Shown piece after piece: positions 49,976 through 58,814 of a stretch of DNA of 64,000 bases. Source of the DNA: JAMXLO01 sp964427005. GTDB lineage: Bacteria; Pseudomonadota; Alphaproteobacteria; Acetobacterales; Acetobacteraceae. The DNA lies in contig CAYRTL010000011.1 of assembly GCA_964427005.1 (NCBI GenBank), positions 5,854-69,853 on the forward strand, written 5' to 3'. How positions within the stretch are numbered: position 1 is the stretch's first letter; each line of letters opens with the position of its first letter. A program made the position numbers and the translations under genes. Under the pieces are notes generated by a model that was not told where the DNA came from, searched no databases, and worked only from the letters and a program-made list of their open reading frames with translations.

Positions 49976-51466
49976 ATGAGTTTGCGCATTGCTATCGGCG
50001 GCTTTTTGCACGAGAGCCACTCCTTCGCGCCACGACCCACGACATACGCCAATTTCGTACACGCTGCCGGTTTCCCACCGCTGACCGAGGGACCCGCGAT
50101 GCTCGGTGCCGTGCGGGGCACGTCGGTACCTGCCGCCGGAGGGCTCGCGGTGGCAGAGGCCGAAGGTGCGGCGGTTGTGCCACTGGCATGGACGCTGGCC
50201 AATCCCGCGGGGCCGATCCAGGACGAAGCATTCGAGCGCATCGCCGCATTGATCTGCGCGGGGTTGTCACGCGCACTGGATGAAGCGCCGCTGGATGGCG
50301 TGTATCTCGACCTGCACGGCGCCGCCGTGGTGGACAGTTTTCCGGATGCGGAAGGTGAACTGTTGCGGCGGGTGCGCGCGATTGTGGGTGACCTGCCGCT
50401 GACCATCAGCCTCGATCCGCATGCCAACCTGACGTCGCAGATGGTGACGCGCGCGGACGCGGTTGTGCCGTTCCGCACCTATCCGCATGTGGACATGAAG
50501 GCGGCCGGAGCGCAGGCGACACGCCTGCTGTTCGAGCGAATCAAGCGTGGTCGCCCGTGGGCGCGTGCGTTCCGCCAGTTCGAATTCTGGATCCCACTCG
50601 GCAGCCAGTGCACATTGCTGCAGCCGATGAAGGAGGTCATGGCCGAACGCGCCTCCCTCGCCGAACGTCTCGGCGTCGCCGAACTGGCATTCTGCTTCGG
50701 CTTTCCCTACGCCGATTTCCCTGACTGCGGTCCCGCTGTCGCCGTCTATGCCGACACGCAGGCGAAAGCCGATGCAGCGGCCGATGCCTTCGCTGCACAT
50801 GTGGCGGCGCGCGAGAGCGACTTCGAGCAGGATACGTTACCTGCGGCTGAGGCTGTGGCGGAAGCGAAGCGGCTTGCCGCACGTGCATCGAAGCCCATTG
50901 TCATTGCAGACACGCAGGATAATCCGGGTGGCGGCGGGCATGGCGACACGACCGGACTGCTCGCCGAACTGGTGCGCCAGCAGGCCAAGGGCGCGGTGCT
51001 GTGCCTGATCAACGACGAGGAGAGCGCGGCCGCGTGCCATGCGGCCGGAGAAGGCGGCGAAGTAGCGCTGTCGCTTGGCGGGAAGTCCGACGGTTTGCCT
51101 TTCGCATGCACGGCACGCGTCCTGAAGCTCGCTGATGGCAACTTCAAGTTCACCGGGCCGATGGGCGCTGGAAATCCCGGCAATCTTGGACCATGCGCGT
51201 TGATCGACATCGACGGCGTGCGAGTGATGGTGGTCTCGCACAAGGTGCAGGCATTGGATCAAGCGATCCTGCGCCATGTGGGTATTGAGCCGAGTGAGTG
51301 TCCGATCCTGGTGCTGAAATCTTCCGTGCATTTCCGCGCGGATTTCGGGCCGATTGCCGAGCAGATCATCGTGGGGATCGCGCCGGGTCCTGTGGTCAGC
51401 GATCCGGCAATCCTCAACTTCCGCTATGTTCGACCGGATGTCCGGCGTCGTCCGCGCGCGGCGTGA
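49976..51466 (+). CDS. M81 family metallopeptidase (MlrC-like)
   Basis: 496-residue protein of the microcystinase C family. N-terminal DUF1485 part with GGFLHESHSFAP (metal His), LDGVYLDLHGAAV, ISLDPHANLTSQM and FRTYPHVDM; C-terminal part with ADTQDNPGGGGHGD. Family members hydrolyse small peptides or amides; MlrC acts on linear microcystin fragments, but most have unknown substrates. Start ATG 49976 has AGGAG; the longer frame from 49955 precedes that site. Confidence 0.9.
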   Translation: MSLRIAIGGFLHESHSFAPRPTTYANFVHAAGFPPLTEGPAMLGAVRGTSVPAAGGLAVAEAEGAAVVPLAWTLANPAGPIQDEAFERIAALICAGLSRALDEAPLDGVYLDLHGAAVVDSFPDAEGELLRRVRAIVGDLPLTISLDPHANLTSQMVTRADAVVPFRTYPHVDMKAAGAQATRLLFERIKRGRPWARAFRQFEFWIPLGSQCTLLQPMKEVMAERASLAERLGVAELAFCFGFPYADFPDCGPAVAVYADTQAKADAAADAFAAHVAARESDFEQDTLPAAEAVAEAKRLAARASKPIVIADTQDNPGGGGHGDTTGLLAELVRQQAKGAVLCLINDEESAAACHAAGEGGEVALSLGGKSDGLPFACTARVLKLADGNFKFTGPMGAGNPGNLGPCALIDIDGVRVMVVSHKVQALDQAILRHVGIEPSECPILVLKSSVHFRADFGPIAEQIIVGIAPGPVVSDPAILNFRYVRPDVRRRPRAA

Positions 51467-51476
51467 CTGTCTTTTC

Positions 51477-51536
51477 GTCATGCCGTGGCTTGGCCACGGA
51501 AAAGACGTGGATGGCTGGGGCAAGCCCAGCCATGAC
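51477..51536. repeat. Family B palindrome between M81 peptidase and FAAL genes
   Basis: GTCATGCCGTGGC-TTG-GCCACGGA followed by AAGACGTGGATGGCTGGG-GCAA-GCCCAGCCATGAC. Same layout as 45450-45534, with matching base changes on both sides of the second stem (T-A in place of C-G). It separates two convergent genes. Confidence 0.85.
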
Positions 51537-51598
51537 GAATGAAGACGACGCCGCGCCGTTATGTCAGCGCCTATGGGCCTTCGCCCACCATGACCTGC

Positions 51599-53338
51599 CT
51601 ATGGCGTGAAGCCGGAGCCAAGGACATTCAGCGAGCCTTCGAGCCATAGCTTCCTGGTGAGGCTGCGCTGAATCTTGCCGCTTGTCGTCTTCGGCAGTGA
51701 GGCCGGCGGAATCAATGCAATTACATGCGGCGCGATCTCGTGCTGCCGAGTCACCGCCTCGCGGATGCGTCTCGTCACCTCATCCAGATCGAGATGCCTG
51801 CGCTGCGTCCGCTCGACCTCCTGCACGACCGCCAGCTTCTCGTTGCCTTCTTCGTCGGTGATGGCGAATGCGGCGCCACAGTCGAGGCGCAGCGCAGGAT
51901 GGCTTTCCTGCACCGTGCGTTCGATGTCCTGGGGATAGTGGTTCACGCCACGGATGATGATCAGGTCCTTGATCCGCCCGGTGATGAACAACGCACCGTT
52001 CTCATCCACGAATCCAAGATCGCCGGTGCGCAGCCAGATCTGGTCGGATTCGCCAGCGATGCGAGCGTGGAAGGTCTCCTCGGTTGCTGCGGCGTTTCCC
52101 CAATAGCCCTGCGCGACATTGGCGCCACGCACCCAGATCTCCCCCACTCGCAAATCGGGGACCCGGTGGCACGTTTCCGGATCGACGATGGCTACCTGGG
52201 TGTCTGGTACATTGTGTCCGCACCCCACCAACAACTGCTTATCACCGGTGTTTGCCGGCTCGGTGATGTTGCCGCGCTGCAATGCTGCACGGCTGACACC
52301 GCGGATCAGCGGTTTCGCGCCACGCTTTCCCCCTGCCACCATCAGAGTGGCTTCCGCCAGCCCATAGCCGGGATACATCGCGCCGGGGTTGAAGCCGTAC
52401 GGTCCGAATGTCTCGCTGAAACGCGCTATAGTGTCCGCTTGCACCGTTTCGGCGCCGTTCAGGCAAAGCTTCCAGCACGACAGATCGACACCGTCCATCT
52501 GGTCCGCGCGAAAGCGGCTGACGCAGAGATCGAAGGCGAAGTTCGGCGCACTCGTGAGTTCGGCGCGGTATTGGTGGATAGTGCGCAGCCAACTGAGCGG
52601 CCGCTGCATGAAGGCGGCCGGCGCCATCAGCACCGACATGGCGCCGAGATACAGCGGCTGCATGATGCCCATCATCAGGCCCATGTCATGGTAATGCGGC
52701 ACCCATCCCACAGCGATCGACTGCTCGGTGTTGCTCATCGCCAGCCGCACCATTTCGAAATTGGCCAGGAGGTTTTCGTGCGTCACCACCACGCCCTTGG
52801 GCGTCGAGGTGGAGCCGGACGTGTATTGCAGGAACGCAACATCTAGGCGGCCCAGAGACGGCAGAGCAGCGTCTGTCGCCGCGTCCTCCATAGCGTCCAC
52901 CGTCATCCACTTGAACCCGGCTTCGTTGAAACGCTCGGCCAGATCAGGACGGGCTTCCAGCAGATCGGGCGCCGTCAACGCCATGGTTGGGGCGCAGTCG
53001 GCGATGATAGCCGCGCTGGAGTCGCGGGCCGCCGTTCGCCGCGGCAACATCAGCGGCACGGCAACCACGCCGGCGGCAAGGCAGCCAAAGAACGCCACCA
53101 GGAAATCCAGACCTGGCGGAAATAGCAGAACCGCGCGGTCACCTTTGACAGTCCGTTCCTGAAGCCTTGCCGCGACAGCACGCGCACGCTGGCGCAGTTC
53201 GGCGTATGTAAGCCGGATATGCTCGCCGCCGCGCTCCGGCACGAACACAAACGCCGTCGCGTCCGGCTTCTCTGCCGCACGTTCCTCTAGCACGTGCGTG
53301 AGTGACGGAAGCCGGGAACTGGAAGCGAAGTCGACCAA
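51599..53338 (-). CDS. Fatty-acyl-AMP ligase (FAAL)
   Basis: 579-residue adenylate-forming enzyme that activates a fatty acid as acyl-AMP and passes it to a carrier protein. A3 loop YTSGSTSTPKG, YGLAEATLMV (A5), LRTGDLGF (A7), and the FAAL-typical GRIKDLIIIRGVNHYPQDIE with ESHPALR. It ends about residue 579 with KTTSGKIQRSLTRKLWLEG, the catalytic Lys region. It directly follows the ACP gene (14 bp), its probable partner. Only a TTG start suits the family N-terminus (SLTHVLEERAAEKPDATAF), without a clear ribosome site, so it may rely on coupling. Last gene of an MBOAT-SGNH-ACP-FAAL operon. Confidence 0.93.
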   Translation of the reverse strand: MVDFASSSRLPSLTHVLEERAAEKPDATAFVFVPERGGEHIRLTYAELRQRARAVAARLQERTVKGDRAVLLFPPGLDFLVAFFGCLAAGVVAVPLMLPRRTAARDSSAAIIADCAPTMALTAPDLLEARPDLAERFNEAGFKWMTVDAMEDAATDAALPSLGRLDVAFLQYTSGSTSTPKGVVVTHENLLANFEMVRLAMSNTEQSIAVGWVPHYHDMGLMMGIMQPLYLGAMSVLMAPAAFMQRPLSWLRTIHQYRAELTSAPNFAFDLCVSRFRADQMDGVDLSCWKLCLNGAETVQADTIARFSETFGPYGFNPGAMYPGYGLAEATLMVAGGKRGAKPLIRGVSRAALQRGNITEPANTGDKQLLVGCGHNVPDTQVAIVDPETCHRVPDLRVGEIWVRGANVAQGYWGNAAATEETFHARIAGESDQIWLRTGDLGFVDENGALFITGRIKDLIIIRGVNHYPQDIERTVQESHPALRLDCGAAFAITDEEGNEKLAVVQEVERTQRRHLDLDEVTRRIREAVTRQHEIAPHVIALIPPASLPKTTSGKIQRSLTRKLWLEGSLNVLGSGFTP

Positions 53339-53352
53339 GCAGGACTACCGCA

Positions 53353-53622
53353 TCACCGGTTCGAACGGGATCGATCCGCGACGAAATGCGCCAGCTCTGC
53401 AATCGTCGGATGCTCCATCGCGGTATCGGACGGGAGTTCCACGCCGAGCCAATCTTCGAGGGCGGAAATCAGGAATACCGATTCGGCAGAATCGAGTCCT
53501 AGCGTGGCGAAATCCGCATGCACGTCGATGTCGCCCTCGGGCAGCTTCAACGCCTTGCGAAGATAGGCCGCGCACCACGCCTGGATCTCTGGCTCGGTCG
53601 CGTGAGGCGTGGAATTGGCCAT
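53353..53622 (-). CDS. Acyl carrier protein
   Basis: 89-residue carrier domain. The phosphopantetheine Ser is S45 in LGLDSAESVFLISALEDWLG; helix pattern is that of stand-alone ACPs used by FAAL and NRPS-like systems, distinct from fatty-acid-synthesis AcpP (no DSLD). CGGAG precedes the ATG. Lies between the SGNH-like and FAAL genes, so it should carry the FAAL-activated acyl chain to the MBOAT. Confidence 0.93.
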   Translation of the reverse strand: MANSTPHATEPEIQAWCAAYLRKALKLPEGDIDVHADFATLGLDSAESVFLISALEDWLGVELPSDTAMEHPTIAELAHFVADRSRSNR

Positions 53623-53638
53623 GCCGACTCCGTTTGGT

Positions 53639-54694
53639 TCAAGGAGACCGGTTGTTCAACCGCGATTCGACGGCAGCTCCGGTACCACCGGTACCTCTGC
53701 CATCCAGCACGGCGATGATCTGGTCTTCGATATAGTGGGACAGCTTGTAGCGATAATGGATCGGATCGACGAAGTCAGAGGCGTCGTGTGCGGCCTCACT
53801 GTCTACGCGGAAGTCGAGAAACCCGCTACCCGGACGGTTGGGTACTGCCTTCGCCAATGCCGTCTTGCACGCTTCGAGTTCGGCAGCCCGATTCGTGCCA
53901 GGTTCAGGTAGCGATGTGTAGAATACCGGCGGCATCGCCAGCACGACACGGACGTCCTGTGGCAGCGAAGCCAGGAACGCGCGCAGCCGATCGATCCACG
54001 GCAACGGCAGCGGCCATTGCACGTTCGGGATGTCGGGCCGATGGCCGGCCGGTTCCGGTTGGAAGTGGACGTTCTTGTTGACGAGATAATCGGAGTAGCC
54101 GACAGGATCGACTGGCTGCCGGAGGCCAAGCGCGATCATGATGCGCCATGCAATACGATCCAGCGCCTTCGAGCTCAGCACGTTCGCCAGATAATCCCAG
54201 TTCCCGCCGTAGAGCCAGAATGGGAACGGATACTCGACCGGCAGATTGGGATCGGACGAGCACCAGGAAATATCGGTGACAATGACGAATGCGCCGTAGG
54301 TCGGATGGTTCGCCATCACCCAGCGCATGATCGCAAGCTGCTCGCGCGGTCCCGTCGCGGGAATCGTGAGCTGCGTGAAGTGCAGGCCCGTTTCGCTCGA
54401 CAGGCGGTACGGATTGATGAGCTGACCAGTCGAATTGCCAATGACCGCAGCATTGAAGTGCGGATCCCGCGCGAAACTTGCATGCGCGGTGCGTGGACTG
54501 CGATCGAGGATGCCAACGATACCGAAGTTGGGGAACCGCCCCGTGTCGTAGGGATCGACCAGCAGCAGCAGGAGGTAAATCAGCGCACCGACACCGTAGA
54601 ATGTGCCGCAGAACACGATCAGCCAGCGCCGCCACGGCCGAGCCGCGCTCTCGACCTGATCGAGTCGCTCAGAACTTGAAATAGATGAACTCAT
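53639..54694 (-). CDS. SGNH-like membrane-anchored protein of the acylation operon
   Basis: 351 residues. One TM helix near the N-terminus (about 20-42, WLIVFCGTFYGVGALIYLLLLL), then a large extracytoplasmic part. AAVIGNSTGQLINPYRL has a GxS-type nucleophile (S88), and the C-terminal FVDPIHYRYKLSHYIEDQI has a DxxH pair, so a Ser/Asp/His site as in SGNH hydrolases or DltD is plausible. The start at ATG 54694 overlaps the MBOAT end by 26 bases. It plays the place of DltD or AlgJ in this operon: accepting or directing acyl groups outside the membrane. Confidence 0.8.
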   Translation of the reverse strand: MSSSISSSERLDQVESAARPWRRWLIVFCGTFYGVGALIYLLLLLVDPYDTGRFPNFGIVGILDRSPRTAHASFARDPHFNAAVIGNSTGQLINPYRLSSETGLHFTQLTIPATGPREQLAIMRWVMANHPTYGAFVIVTDISWCSSDPNLPVEYPFPFWLYGGNWDYLANVLSSKALDRIAWRIMIALGLRQPVDPVGYSDYLVNKNVHFQPEPAGHRPDIPNVQWPLPLPWIDRLRAFLASLPQDVRVVLAMPPVFYTSLPEPGTNRAAELEACKTALAKAVPNRPGSGFLDFRVDSEAAHDASDFVDPIHYRYKLSHYIEDQIIAVLDGRGTGGTGAAVESRLNNRSP

Positions 54695-56051
54695 AGGACT
54701 CGTTGCCGCCGAGTTGCACCAGGATGCCGATACCGACCACGCCAAGTACCGCGGGCACCCAGGCCAGTGGGCGCAATGCGATACGCTTCGACTGATCTTG
54801 CGTCGCTGGCAGAAGCAGCGCCGCCAGGATCGCCGCGCCTAGTATCCAGGCTTTGCTGAGCATCTTGCCGTCGGGAAGGGTTGCCAGACCGGAATAGACG
54901 TTCCACGCCGCTTCCAGGCTTGTGGTGCGGAACACGATGCCGCTGAGCAGGAAGAAGCCAATGGTTGCCGCCCAGCCGATGATCCTTGGCGGCGACGGCA
55001 GGATTCGCCGCCAGCCGAGAGCAAATACGATGGCTATGCCATGCATTGTGCCCCACAGGACGAAATTCCATCCGGCCCCGTGCCACAAGCCGCACAGCGA
55101 CATCGTGATCAATATGGCGGCGACGTACTGCATCGCCGTGTGCCGCGTTCCGGCAACCCGCATGTCAGCGAGCGGCATGAACACGTAGTCGCGCAGGAAA
55201 CGCGAAAGCGTCATATGCCAGCGCTGCCAGAACATAAGAATGCTGGTGGCACGGAACGGCGCATTGAAGTTGAACGGAAGCTGGATGCCGAACAGCAAGC
55301 CGACGCCGATGGCAATATCGGAATAGCCGGCGAAGTCGAAGAAGATCTGAAAGCCGAAGCCCAGCGCCAACCAGGAAGAGCCGTCGTGCAGCGGACCCGA
55401 CGCTGCCGCCTGATAGATCGGGTTGAGAATCTGGCCGATCGGATCGCCGAACGCGACCTTCTCGATCAGGCCGACGATGATGAACGTGATGCCGAGAGCC
55501 CAGCGCGGCTCCCAGTCCGGCGCGAATGCATCCCGGCCGAACTGCCGCCCCACTTCTGACCAGCGCGCAAGCGGCCCGGCGATCGCCTGGGGAAAGAAGC
55601 AAATGTACAACGCGTAGCGGTCAAGCGTTGTGGCTTCCGCTCGACCGCGCCGCAGGTCCGCCAGATACATGATGTGATGAAACGTGAAGAAGCTGATGCC
55701 AAGCGGCAGCACGAGATCCAGGCGGCCGATCGTGAAACCGCCGACAGCGGCAAGGCTGCCCGTGAAGAAGTCGGCGTATTTGAACAGCCCCAGCACTGCG
55801 AGGTTCAGGACAATCGCCGCGGTGACCACTGCGCCGTTTCGTGTGGCGGCGAAATATCGTGCGGCAAGCCAGTTCACCAGGATGGAGCCGATGAGAAGCA
55901 AGACGAACGGGGGGTTCCAGTATCCGTAGAAGATCAGCGAAAACAGCAGCAGACACGGTATCCGAAGCCGCGGATACCGGTTCACCATCGCAAAGACCGC
56001 GATTACCCCAGGAAGGAATGCGAGCAGAAACAGATAGCTGTTGAAAAGCAT
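54669..56051 (-). CDS. MBOAT-family membrane O-acyltransferase (DltB/AlgI-like)
   Basis: 460 residues, about 11 TM helices. FWQRWHMTLSRFLRDYVFMPL and catalytic His H324 in LCGLWHGAGW; the C-terminus ends EFIYFKF, a DltB/AlgI-like tail. First gene of the acylation set, 64 bp after the carbonic anhydrase gene. AGGAGG stands 19 bases before the ATG, which is long; no better in-frame start exists. Should take acyl groups from the neighbouring ACP in the cytosol and transfer them outward. Confidence 0.93.
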   Translation of the reverse strand: MLFNSYLFLLAFLPGVIAVFAMVNRYPRLRIPCLLLFSLIFYGYWNPPFVLLLIGSILVNWLAARYFAATRNGAVVTAAIVLNLAVLGLFKYADFFTGSLAAVGGFTIGRLDLVLPLGISFFTFHHIMYLADLRRGRAEATTLDRYALYICFFPQAIAGPLARWSEVGRQFGRDAFAPDWEPRWALGITFIIVGLIEKVAFGDPIGQILNPIYQAAASGPLHDGSSWLALGFGFQIFFDFAGYSDIAIGVGLLFGIQLPFNFNAPFRATSILMFWQRWHMTLSRFLRDYVFMPLADMRVAGTRHTAMQYVAAILITMSLCGLWHGAGWNFVLWGTMHGIAIVFALGWRRILPSPPRIIGWAATIGFFLLSGIVFRTTSLEAAWNVYSGLATLPDGKMLSKAWILGAAILAALLLPATQDQSKRIALRPLAWVPAVLGVVGIGILVQLGGNESYEFIYFKF

Positions 56052-56115
56052 TCCGCCCCGATGTGAATTTCCTCCTGGCAGTTACAAGATACGCACCGCC
56101 GCAGCAAGCGCGGCT

Positions 56116-56808
56116 TCAGACCAGGGTCACGCCACCTGTGGCGATGTCATACACCCCGCCAGCCACCTTCACCTTCCCCGCGCTGACCATCTCCGACAGC
56201 AGCGGCTGCGCGGTGCTGACGGCACGCACGGTGCGACGGACATTCTCGGTGATCGCGGCCTTCAGCAAATCAGCGGGCTGCGTCACTTTCGCTGCGAGCA
56301 CGGCAGGCTTCACCTGATCGATCAGGCCCGGCAGGTGGCCAGGCAGCGACGCATTGTCCTGTACTGATTTGATCGCCGCATCGACCGCGCCGCAGCTGCT
56401 GTGCCCGAGCACAAACACCAGGGGCGAGCCGAGGAACTGTGCGGCGTATTCCAGGCTGGCGAGGCCCTCATCCTGCAGAATGTTGCCAGCGACTCGCACG
56501 ACGAACAGATCGCCAGGCCCTTGATCGAACAGGAACTCGGGGCCGACGCGCGCATCGGCACAGCTCAGGATCGACGCGAGCGGGCGATGGATGGCGACTC
56601 GCGAAGCGCGGCCCGCCGCGAAATCGCGAACATGCGTGTTGTTGGCGCGATAACGGGTATTGCCTTCCATCAATCTCTGCAGCGCCTGATCACCCGTGAT
56701 CGTCGCCTCAGGCGCCGGGCCTGCCGCCGCAATCAACGTAGCTGCCACAGCACCGAGGATGCCGCGGCGCGATAGTCCTGATATCGGCGTCAGACAACGT
56801 TCACACAT
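56116..56808 (-). CDS. Beta-class carbonic anhydrase with Tat-type signal
   Basis: 230 residues. A twin-Arg motif SRRGILG at residues 13-19 and a following hydrophobic stretch to AAAGPAPEA suggest Tat export to the periplasm. Zinc ligands are C83 (SCADAR, with the D85/R87 dyad), H136 and C139 (LGHSSCGA). Interconverts CO2 and bicarbonate. Its start overlaps the kdgK end by 8 bases, so it is cotranscribed with the KDPG genes and perhaps with the acylation genes downstream. Confidence 0.92.
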   Translation of the reverse strand: MCERCLTPISGLSRRGILGAVAATLIAAAGPAPEATITGDQALQRLMEGNTRYRANNTHVRDFAAGRASRVAIHRPLASILSCADARVGPEFLFDQGPGDLFVVRVAGNILQDEGLASLEYAAQFLGSPLVFVLGHSSCGAVDAAIKSVQDNASLPGHLPGLIDQVKPAVLAAKVTQPADLLKAAITENVRRTVRAVSTAQPLLSEMVSAGKVKVAGGVYDIATGGVTLV

Positions 56809-57742
56809 GTTCGGTCTTTCCCTCCATTGCCGCTACAACATCGACCGCGTACGGAATCGGTGCCACCGCCCCATAGCCGGTGCATTTCAGTCCGGCGGCG
56901 ATACTTGCATAGCGTGCTGCTGCTTGTGGCGCATCTCCTGCCAGCACACGGGCGAGAAAACTGCCGCAGAATGTGTCGCCGGCGCCGGTGGCGTCGACCA
57001 CCTGCACCTCATGCTTCGGAACGCGAACGCGGCGCTCCGGCGTCGCCAGATACGCGCCCGATTCGCCCATCTTCAGCACGACAACCTTCGGACCGAGTCG
57101 CAGATAAAAATCCAGTATGGCATCGGGATCGGTTAGGCCGGTCAGCGTCTGCACATCCTCGATTCCCGGCAATGCATAATCCGTCTGCTGCATCGCCGCG
57201 TGCATCACCGCCGCGGCACGCGCCGGCGGCCACAGGCGCGGACGATAATTCGTGTCATAGGCAACCCGCACTCCATTGCGGCGAGCGATGTCGATCGCGG
57301 CGAATACCGCATCGGCTGCCGAGTTGGAAATACCCTGGCTGATGCCCGACACATACAACATCCGCGCAGCGGCGATCGCCTGCTCGGGTAGATCAGCCGG
57401 CGTGTACATCGACGCGGCGGAATTTGCGCGATAATGCAGGAAGTGATGTCCCGCTGCATCGTGCGTGACGAAATACACGCCGGTCAGCCAGCGTTCAGTG
57501 CGTATGACGGTGGATGTATCGACGCCCTCCCGTGCCCATAACGCCATGAAGCTGTCGCCGGGCATGTCCCGACCGAGCGCGGTGATATAACCGACACGCG
57601 CGGCCTGGCGCGCCGCAGCGATCGCGGCATTCGAGGTGTCGCCACCGTGGCCCTCCAGATAATGGCGCGAACCATCGGGAAGCGGCGGGAGCTGGTTGAA
57701 CTCGAGCATGGGCTCGCCCATGCACAGCAGATCGACTGTCAT
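56801..57742 (-). CDS. kdgK: 2-dehydro-3-deoxygluconokinase-like sugar kinase (PfkB family)
   Basis: 313 residues. PfkB marks: GGDTSNAAIAAARQ (substrate end), RANSAASMYTPADLP, and the ATP/catalytic loop VVDATGAGDTFCGSF. Likely phosphorylates KDG to KDPG. The adjacent KDPG aldolase gene, overlapping by 4 bases, makes this role probable; other PfkB substrates cannot be excluded. Together they feed pyruvate and glyceraldehyde 3-phosphate into central metabolism. Confidence 0.9.
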   Translation of the reverse strand: MTVDLLCMGEPMLEFNQLPPLPDGSRHYLEGHGGDTSNAAIAAARQAARVGYITALGRDMPGDSFMALWAREGVDTSTVIRTERWLTGVYFVTHDAAGHHFLHYRANSAASMYTPADLPEQAIAAARMLYVSGISQGISNSAADAVFAAIDIARRNGVRVAYDTNYRPRLWPPARAAAVMHAAMQQTDYALPGIEDVQTLTGLTDPDAILDFYLRLGPKVVVLKMGESGAYLATPERRVRVPKHEVQVVDATGAGDTFCGSFLARVLAGDAPQAAARYASIAAGLKCTGYGAVAPIPYAVDVVAAMEGKTEHV

Positions 57743-58359
57743 GCCGCCATGACCTGCCTTGCCGCTGCTTCGATGGCGGACCGATCACCGGCTGCAATGC
57801 GCTGTTCATCGACCAGCGCGCCGCCCATGCCGACGAAGGCGGCGCCGGCCGCAAGATACGCCGCGACATTGCCAGGTTCGACTCCGCCGGTGGGACAGAA
57901 AGCAACATTCGGCAGCACGCTGCGCAGCGCGCGAATATGTCCCGGCCCGCCCACTGAGGAGGCTGGGAAGACCTTTATGACCTCGGCGCCGGCAGCCAGC
58001 GCGGCGCGCACCTCCGTCGGCGTGACCGCGCCCAACATCAGGAGGGCGCCGGCTGCACGGCATGGAGCGGAGAGCGACGGATCGATCCAGGGCGCCACGA
58101 TGAACCGCGCCCCGGCGGCAAGACACTTCTCGGCGGTGGCCTGATCGGGCACGGTTCCGGCGCCGACGAGCAAGGCGGGGTCCGACGCCAGTTCGCGGAT
58201 CAGAGACGGCGCGTCGGGTATGGTCATGGTGATCTCAAAGATGCGCAGCCCAGCGTCCCGCAGCCACTGCACGGCGGTAGCAGCGTGGCGCGACTGCTGC
58301 GTGCGAACCACCGGCACCACGCCCGCCGCGCGCAGCATGTCCAGCAAGGAATGCGGCAT
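57739..58359 (-). CDS. eda: 2-dehydro-3-deoxyphosphogluconate (KDPG) aldolase
   Basis: 206-residue class I aldolase. Schiff-base Lys K129 in AEVIKVFPAS, Glu42 in FEITM, the phosphate sites GAGTV and CPTGGV. The usual SPG stretch reads APW at residues 89-91. Start ATG 58359 is decided by GGGAGG a few bases upstream; another ATG would place this site inside the gene. First in the leftward eda-kdgK-carbonic anhydrase set. Confidence 0.94.
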   Translation of the reverse strand: MPHSLLDMLRAAGVVPVVRTQQSRHAATAVQWLRDAGLRIFEITMTIPDAPSLIRELASDPALLVGAGTVPDQATAEKCLAAGARFIVAPWIDPSLSAPCRAAGALLMLGAVTPTEVRAALAAGAEVIKVFPASSVGGPGHIRALRSVLPNVAFCPTGGVEPGNVAAYLAAGAAFVGMGGALVDEQRIAAGDRSAIEAAARQVMAA

Positions 58360-58398
58360 GGTCGGCCTCCTCCCATTCAGCATGACGGTTACCTTATC

Positions 58399-58434
58399 GT
58401 CATGGCCGTGGCCGTGGCACGAGCCGGCCGTGAC
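58399..58434. repeat. Family B palindrome upstream of eda
   Basis: GTCATGGCC ... GGCCGTGAC with inner CCGTGGC / GCACGAG. It lies 2 bp from the stop of the small coiled-coil gene and 40 bp before eda, within one leftward run. Confidence 0.7.
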
Positions 58435-58436
58435 GT

Positions 58437-58748
58437 TCAGTCGGCGCGGCTAACAAGCGCCGCGTCGGCCATCCGTTCCAACTCCAGCGCCTGGCTGTGC
58501 AGGCCAGAGACACGCGTACCCAGGGCGTCCAGGCTGTCCCGGTAGCGGTTGAGGCTCCCTCCTAACCCGGAGACGACGCTGTGCAAGTCCGCGAGTGACT
58601 GTCGCCACGAAGCGACAGCCGCCCGCTGCGCGGCAAGGGCGCTGTCCAGACCTGCCAATGCCCGGCACAGGCGCTCCTGGCCATCTTCCGTGACCTGCGC
58701 GACGCGTCGAGGAAATGGGATGATGTTGCCGGATGCCTGCTCGGACAT
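58437..58748 (-). CDS. Small coiled-coil protein, unknown
   Basis: 103 residues. A short head with IIPFPRRV (a motif frequent at the start of small alphaproteobacterial proteins), then an almost unbroken helix from about 25 to 98 with regular Leu/Ala spacing (RLCRALAGLDSALAAQRAAV, LADLHSVVSGLGGSLNRY). No TM segment. No family recognised. Weak ribosome site. Confidence 0.6.
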   Translation of the reverse strand: MSEQASGNIIPFPRRVAQVTEDGQERLCRALAGLDSALAAQRAAVASWRQSLADLHSVVSGLGGSLNRYRDSLDALGTRVSGLHSQALELERMADAALVSRAD

Positions 58749-58814
58749 GGTTGTGCACTCGCCCTATGCAGAGGTTACTCAATCATGAATCAGGATCAAA
58801 AGTCACGACAATCC

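Noticed and set aside
51599..53338. D-alanine-AMP ligase (DltA) identity for the adenylating enzyme
   Set aside because: The GRIKDLIIIRGVNHYPQDIE region and the C-terminal layout are those of fatty-acyl-AMP ligases, not DltA.
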